Source: Candidatus Babelota bacterium (lineage in GTDB: Bacteria > Babelota > Babeliae > Babelales > Vermiphilaceae). Taken from it: 62,760 nucleotides of DNA. Below, in pieces: positions 60,795 through 62,760 of the stretch. A model generated the notes under the pieces. That model searched no databases. It was given only the letters and a program-made list of their open reading frames with translations, and was not told where the DNA came from. The first letter of the stretch is position 1. Each line of letters begins with the position of its first letter. The position numbers were made by a program, and so were the translations under genes. The DNA lies in NCBI GenBank assembly GCA_018266085.1, contig JAFEAZ010000012.1, positions 1 through 62,760 on the forward strand. Reading direction: 5' to 3'.

Positions 60795-62150
60795 GTGGAA
60801 AGCAACTCTATTTTACAGGAAGTGCAAGAGAACATTGCAACAGTCTTGGCTCAAGACTCGACACTGGGTATTTCTTTATGGGAAGAATTTTTAAAAATTC
60901 ACCCAGCCGACATAGCACAATTTTTTATCGACTGTGATCGCGAACAGTTTCGTCAGATGTTTGTTATGCTTCCTAAAGAGATACGACTTACCGTATTTCA
61001 AGAGCTTTCAGACATCATGAAGGTGTATACACTGTCTTTCATGACGGAAGCGGCAAGCGTTGAAGCACTGAATGTTCTGACTGCGGATGAACTAACCGAT
61101 TTATTCGATCTTTTCTCTGACGAAGAGCTTAAAAGATATTTAGATCTGCTCCACAAAAAGGCGCGAGAAGAGGTCATCTCTCTCTTAAAATTCCACCCAG
61201 ATTCTGCCGGAGGCATCATGGACATTGGCGTCCTTACCCTCATGGCCGATTTCACGGTTGAAAAAAGCATCACCATTTTACAACGCCTGCGCCCACGTAG
61301 AGACATTCATCAATCTATTTATGTTACTGATCGGCTTCATAAACTCGTAGGCCATATTTTACTTGAAGATTTAGTCTTGCACCAGGCCCATGAGCGCATA
61401 TCATCATTTATGCATGAAAATGAGTTAATTGCACAAGCTTACGAAGATCAAGAAACGATCGCTCGCCAGATGGTCCACTACGGACTTACTATGGTGCCCG
61501 TAGTTGGCATAGACAACTATTTTTTGGGAGTCATCTCAAGCGCAACCTTGGTAGATGTTTTGGTAGAAGAGGCGACTGAAGACGTTCAACGTATGGCAGC
61601 GCTGACACCGCTCAAACATTCCTATTTTGAAACCTCTTTTTGGCAGCTCGTTTGGGAGCGCAGCTATATTCTGGTGGTCTTGCTGTTGCTTGAGTCTGTT
61701 TCTAATTCTATATTACACTCGAACGAAGCGACGCTAGGCCTTTTACTCATGTCTTTCATCCCTATGCTTATTAGTGCAGGCGGCAACACAAGCAGTCAAA
61801 CATCTGCTATGGTCATTCAAGGCATGGCATCGGGAGACATACACTCTGAAAACATGTTCCGTTTCCTACGGCGAGAAATGCTCATGGCGGTCATACTGGC
61901 AAGCGTTCTTGGCTTAACATCATTTGGACGCGTGTATCATGCAACTGGCTCATTAGTACATAGCATTGTCGTCAGCATTTCTCTTGCAAGCATTGTATTG
62001 GTTTCGGTAAGCTTAGGCAGTTGTACACCATTTTTATTAAAACGTCTTAATTTAGACCCAGCATTTTCAGCTGGACCATTTTTAGCAACCGCTATGGATT
62101 TACTAGGGACACTTATTTTTTGCTCGGTAAGTCGGCTTATTTTGACGTAA
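60795..62150 (+). CDS. mgtE: Magnesium transporter MgtE
   Basis: MgtE is a Mg2+ channel-transporter gated by cytoplasmic Mg2+. The roughly 451-residue product has the N domain (about 20-115, EEFLKIHPADIAQFF), two CBS domains (about 120-245, DSAGGIMD start) and five membrane helices from about 275. The pore region GGNTSSQTSAMVIQGMASGD is near 330-350. I start at the GTG at 60795, with GGGAGG eight bases upstream, rather than the TTG at 60774. Monocistronic before the tRNA genes. Confidence 0.93.
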   Translation: MESNSILQEVQENIATVLAQDSTLGISLWEEFLKIHPADIAQFFIDCDREQFRQMFVMLPKEIRLTVFQELSDIMKVYTLSFMTEAASVEALNVLTADELTDLFDLFSDEELKRYLDLLHKKAREEVISLLKFHPDSAGGIMDIGVLTLMADFTVEKSITILQRLRPRRDIHQSIYVTDRLHKLVGHILLEDLVLHQAHERISSFMHENELIAQAYEDQETIARQMVHYGLTMVPVVGIDNYFLGVISSATLVDVLVEEATEDVQRMAALTPLKHSYFETSFWQLVWERSYILVVLLLLESVSNSILHSNEATLGLLLMSFIPMLISAGGNTSSQTSAMVIQGMASGDIHSENMFRFLRREMLMAVILASVLGLTSFGRVYHATGSLVHSIVVSISLASIVLVSVSLGSCTPFLLKRLNLDPAFSAGPFLATAMDLLGTLIFCSVSRLILT

Positions 62151-62270
62151 AATATAATAAAATATACAATTGTAAGCGTATTGCTTGACAAAAGAGCGTA
62201 AGACATATACCTTTTTGAAGTCGTTTTTTGCACAGTTGTTTTGATTGAACAAAATTACCTTGCAACTCAC

Positions 62271-62346
62271 GAGCCGCTAGCTCAGTCGGTAGAGCAACAG
62301 CCTTTTAAGCTGTGGGTCGCTGGTTCGAATCCAGCGCGGCTCACCA
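62271..62346 (+). tRNA. tRNA-Lys (anticodon TTT)
   Basis: A 76-base cloverleaf with encoded CCA. Acceptor GAGCCGC/GCGGCTC, discriminator A, D-arm GCTC...GAGC, anticodon stem ACAGC/GCTGT with loop CTTTTAA, T-arm GCTGG-TTCGAAT-CCAGC. All stems pair. Confidence 0.97.
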
Positions 62347-62359
62347 TAATGAAATACTC

Positions 62360-62437
62360 GTCCCCATCGTCTAGCCCGGTCTAGGACGTCGCCCTTTCAC
62401 GGCGAAAACAGGGGTTCAAATCCCCTTGGGGACGCCA
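62360..62437 (+). tRNA. tRNA-Glu (anticodon TTC)
   Basis: A 78-base cloverleaf with encoded CCA. Acceptor GTCCCCA/TGGGGAC, discriminator G, anticodon stem TCGCC/GGCGA with loop CTTTCAC, T-arm AGGGG-TTCAAAT-CCCCT. It lies 13 bases after tRNA-Lys, so both are probably one transcript. Confidence 0.96.
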
Positions 62438-62438
62438 G

Positions 62439-62561
62439 TCATTTCATAGCGCGACTTGGATATTCTACGTTGGCATTGTCCAACACAACAAGAATATTTT
62501 CTGGTTGGCTTTGAGAAATGACTGGCAAGCCAGCTTTATGAATTTCAACCAAATAATCCAT
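62439..62561 (-). pseudogene. Small ORF, possible transposase fragment
   Basis: A 40-codon frame (MDYLVEIHKAGLPVISQ...) ends at the tRNA-Glu 3' end on the opposite strand. The piece ENILVVLDNANVE resembles the DDE-type 'LVLDNA' strand of some transposases. Very short and without ribosome-binding site; probably a remnant rather than a gene. Confidence 0.25.
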
Positions 62562-62636
62562 GTTCTATGTATATTAGACCTTATGCGTAATAACTTGGTA
62601 AAAAACGATAGCCTGCAGCTATAACCAAATCGGTTA

Positions 62637-62759
62637 TTAAATGGTAACTGGATTGGCCAGTTTGAAGTTCAACAAAGCAACGACGCTTCTAAAAATCGTA
62701 TTGTATTGGGCAATAGCTCCTCTATAAAGTCCCGATAAAACCCTGAATTTTTTTATTCG
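62637..62759 (-). pseudogene. C-terminal fragment of an IS5-type transposase (runs off the window)
   Basis: The minus-strand frame open to the window edge encodes about 40 residues ending at TAA. RIKKFRVLSGLYRG, then QYNTIFRSVVALLNFKL, matches the typical end of IS5-family DDE transposases (KKFKIL..RYR ... FRxVAxLVNL). No terminal inverted repeat is recognised in the 200 bases between it and the tRNA genes. It may be the tail of an intact element outside the window or a relic. Confidence 0.5.
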
Positions 62760-62760
62760 A

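Overview
The window looks like a piece of a small, gene-dense genome from a host-associated Gram-negative-type bacterium. My best guess is candidate phylum Dependentiae (TM6) or a similar intracellular parasite of protists. This rests on gene content only: about fourteen small, unrecognisable proteins with export signals sit singly among housekeeping genes; one exported protein ends in a RING-like zinc finger; TrmD is fused to a second SPOUT methyltransferase; and biosynthetic genes are mostly isolated. No marker in the window settles the taxonomy. There is no rRNA, CRISPR array or prophage. A decayed transposon end lies at the right edge beside tRNA genes.

Layout. 1-7.8 kb: an exported unknown, TspO, GlmS, ribosomal protein S9, tRNA-Thr, a DksA-type zinc-finger protein, TadA and GyrB. 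7.9-15 kb: exported unknowns, TilS, a TonB-like protein, a FAD oxidoreductase and sugar epimerase pair, and a PAP2-like membrane protein with palindromic repeats in and near its 5' end. 15-22 kb: GatA/GatC, a MATE exporter, RsmG, a Na+/solute symporter and TatD. 22.4-29.7 kb: an exported unknown, HU, then a tight plus-strand cassette (two related zinc-ribbon proteins bracketing GTP cyclohydrolase II-like, OMP decarboxylase-like and guanylate kinase-like proteins), followed by SerS and a DUF58 protein. 29.8-33.7 kb: ABC-F ATPase, thymidine kinase and RadA. 33.7-38.2 kb: a minus-strand run ffh-rpsP-khpA-trmD-rplS plus a lipoprotein. 38-50 kb: HflX, PcrA/UvrD helicase, exported unknowns, SppA, TrpS and the RING-like protein. 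49.6-53 kb: a cdaA-cdaR-glmM operon in which the CdaA-like protein has lost its catalytic motifs, then DUF502. 53-59.8 kb: a minus-strand operon with a FolC-like ligase, an N-ATPase-type AtpR, ATP synthase subunit a, an unusual four-hairpin fused c subunit, a glycosyltransferase and a large Cache-plus-pentameric-channel-like receptor. 60-62.4 kb: Sua5/YrdC, MgtE, tRNA-Lys and tRNA-Glu.

Three loci stand out. (1) The nucleotide-enzyme cassette at 23.6-27.5 kb: its three enzymes and first zinc-ribbon protein all carry N-terminal export-like segments that normal cytosolic relatives lack, which suggests nucleotide chemistry outside the cytoplasm, perhaps in a host. (2) The ion-handling operon at 53-59.8 kb: the rotor subunit is a fusion of four c-type hairpins with ion-site residues Glu, Gln, Glu and Asp, and it shares an operon with a predicted ligand-gated channel carrying a Cache sensor domain. 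(3) The conserved cyclic-di-AMP/GlmM operon with what appears to be a dead cyclase. All functional readings are inferred from motifs read by eye; no database search was possible.
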